From: Spirochaetales bacterium
Lineage (GTDB): Bacteria; Spirochaetota; Spirochaetia; DSM-27196; SKKC01
Direction: 5' to 3'
Length of the DNA stretch: 6,176 nt
Assembly (NCBI GenBank): GCA_007121695.1
Contig: SKKC01000370.1
Span: 1 to 6,176 of the forward strand
The stretch's first letter is position 1; each line of letters starts with the position of its first letter. Positions 5,624 through 6,176 of the stretch are shown one piece after another. The translations under genes were made by a program, and so were the position numbers. The notes under the pieces were generated by a model, which saw nothing but the letters and a program-made list of their open reading frames with translations, was not told the origin of the DNA and did not search any database.

Positions 5624-6176
5624 GCGACTCCTACGACGCACCTCGATACGGAAATACCGTAGTCCGCGTTCTTTCTCCGGACGACGTTGGAGATGCCTAC
5701 GATCTGCTTGGCTCGCATCCGGATCTGAACCTCTTTATCCTCGGCGATATGGAAAACTACGGGACAGAAGAACCGTTTCAGGATGTCTGGGGTGAATACA
5801 CCGACGGAATTCTGACCTCGGTTCTGCTGAGATACCATGACAGCTTTGTCGTATCGCAGCCCGGACCGATCAGCCCGGATTCGTTTCGACAGATTATCGC
5901 CGAGTACGTCGCGGCGCTTCCTGCAGGGCTTCTGCAGAGCGGCCTGCGGCGTATCGTGGTCAGCGGTTCAGAGCCTGTCGTTCGCTCCGTTGCCGGGTCC
6001 GCCGCCGACATCCCCCTGTCTGCTGCGGCAAGCCGTCAGGATCCCTCGTCGCGCACGAGAATACCGCTGGCCGGCAACCTGCGAACCATGCATTTCGCGC
6101 GTATAGACAGCACCGGACAGCTTCCCGGGTCCAGACCGGATACGACGGTACGATATGCGAGTACAGACGACGTCGA
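5620..6176 (+). CDS. GNAT-family acetyltransferase, N-terminal part (cut by window end)
   Basis: An open frame without a stop to the window edge, 185 full codons beginning MSDSYDAPRYGNTVVRVLSP. The first part (about 25-80) carries DLLGSHPDLNLFILGDMENYG and DVWGEYTDGILTSVLLRYHDSFVV. That pattern resembles the N-terminal degenerate half of two-part GNAT acetyltransferases, in which a FILGD(I/M)ENYG segment is followed by a strand-rich half. The last visible residues, TTVRYASTDDV (175-185), look like the first strand and helix of a second, catalytic GNAT half, which would lie beyond the window. No acetyl-CoA motif is visible yet, so the acetyltransferase call rests on resemblance. The start is set by the ATGA overlap with the chorismate mutase stop and the GAGGA upstream. 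It is the third gene of the operon; the substrate is unknown. Confidence 0.72.
   Translation, partial: MSDSYDAPRYGNTVVRVLSPDDVGDAYDLLGSHPDLNLFILGDMENYGTEEPFQDVWGEYTDGILTSVLLRYHDSFVVSQPGPISPDSFRQIIAEYVAALPAGLLQSGLRRIVVSGSEPVVRSVAGSAADIPLSAAASRQDPSSRTRIPLAGNLRTMHFARIDSTGQLPGSRPDTTVRYASTDDV

Noticed and set aside
4628..5641. 337-codon antisense frame spanning the end of the alpha-glucosidase, the chorismate mutase and the GNAT start
   Set aside because: It runs across two plus-strand genes with clear homology and Shine-Dalgarno sites, and the translated product resembles no family.

Overview
This 6.2 kb stretch is a densely packed bacterial chromosome segment of fairly high G+C. It shows no mobile elements, RNA genes or CRISPR arrays. 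Six genes can be supported. Two things hint at a spirochaete or similar lineage, but this is inference and not proof: a plant/yeast-type (AroQ-beta-like) chorismate mutase, and free use of the ATA isoleucine codon despite the G+C content.

Layout: (1) positions 14-646, minus strand: a protein-L-isoaspartate O-methyltransferase (pcm). (2) Positions 761-1981, plus strand, divergent from pcm: an Eis-like GNAT acetyltransferase with a C-terminal SCP2-like part. Its start sits on a 19-bp perfect palindrome just downstream of a good sigma70-like promoter. (3) Positions 2003-3022, minus strand, convergent with the Eis-like gene: a SrkA/YihE stress-response kinase. The 21-bp gap between genes 2 and 3 holds a UUCG-tetraloop hairpin. 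(4) Positions 3099-4850, plus strand, divergent from srkA: a GH13 oligo-1,6-glucosidase-like alpha-glucosidase. (5) Positions 4847-5623, plus strand: a eukaryotic-type chorismate mutase. (6) Position 5620 to the window end, plus strand: the N-terminal 185 codons of another GNAT-type acetyltransferase, cut by the window edge.

Genes 4-6 form a tight operon. Both junctions are ATGA stop/start overlaps preceded by purine-rich Shine-Dalgarno sequences, so their translation is probably coupled. The Eis-like gene and srkA lack a recognisable Shine-Dalgarno and have -10-like hexamers placed so that transcription would begin at or within a few bases of the ATG, which suggests leaderless mRNAs. Pcm repairs aged protein and SrkA protects stressed cells. 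The operon combines intracellular alpha-glucoside hydrolysis with an aromatic amino acid branch-point enzyme, and no obvious pathway links these.

The item most worth follow-up is the chorismate mutase. It is clearly of the yeast/plant fold family by its C-terminal signature. By my recalled alignment to yeast Aro7, three of the seven active-site residues differ (R16 to Ala, N194 to Arg, E246 to Gln), and there is one extra residue between two catalytic basic residues.
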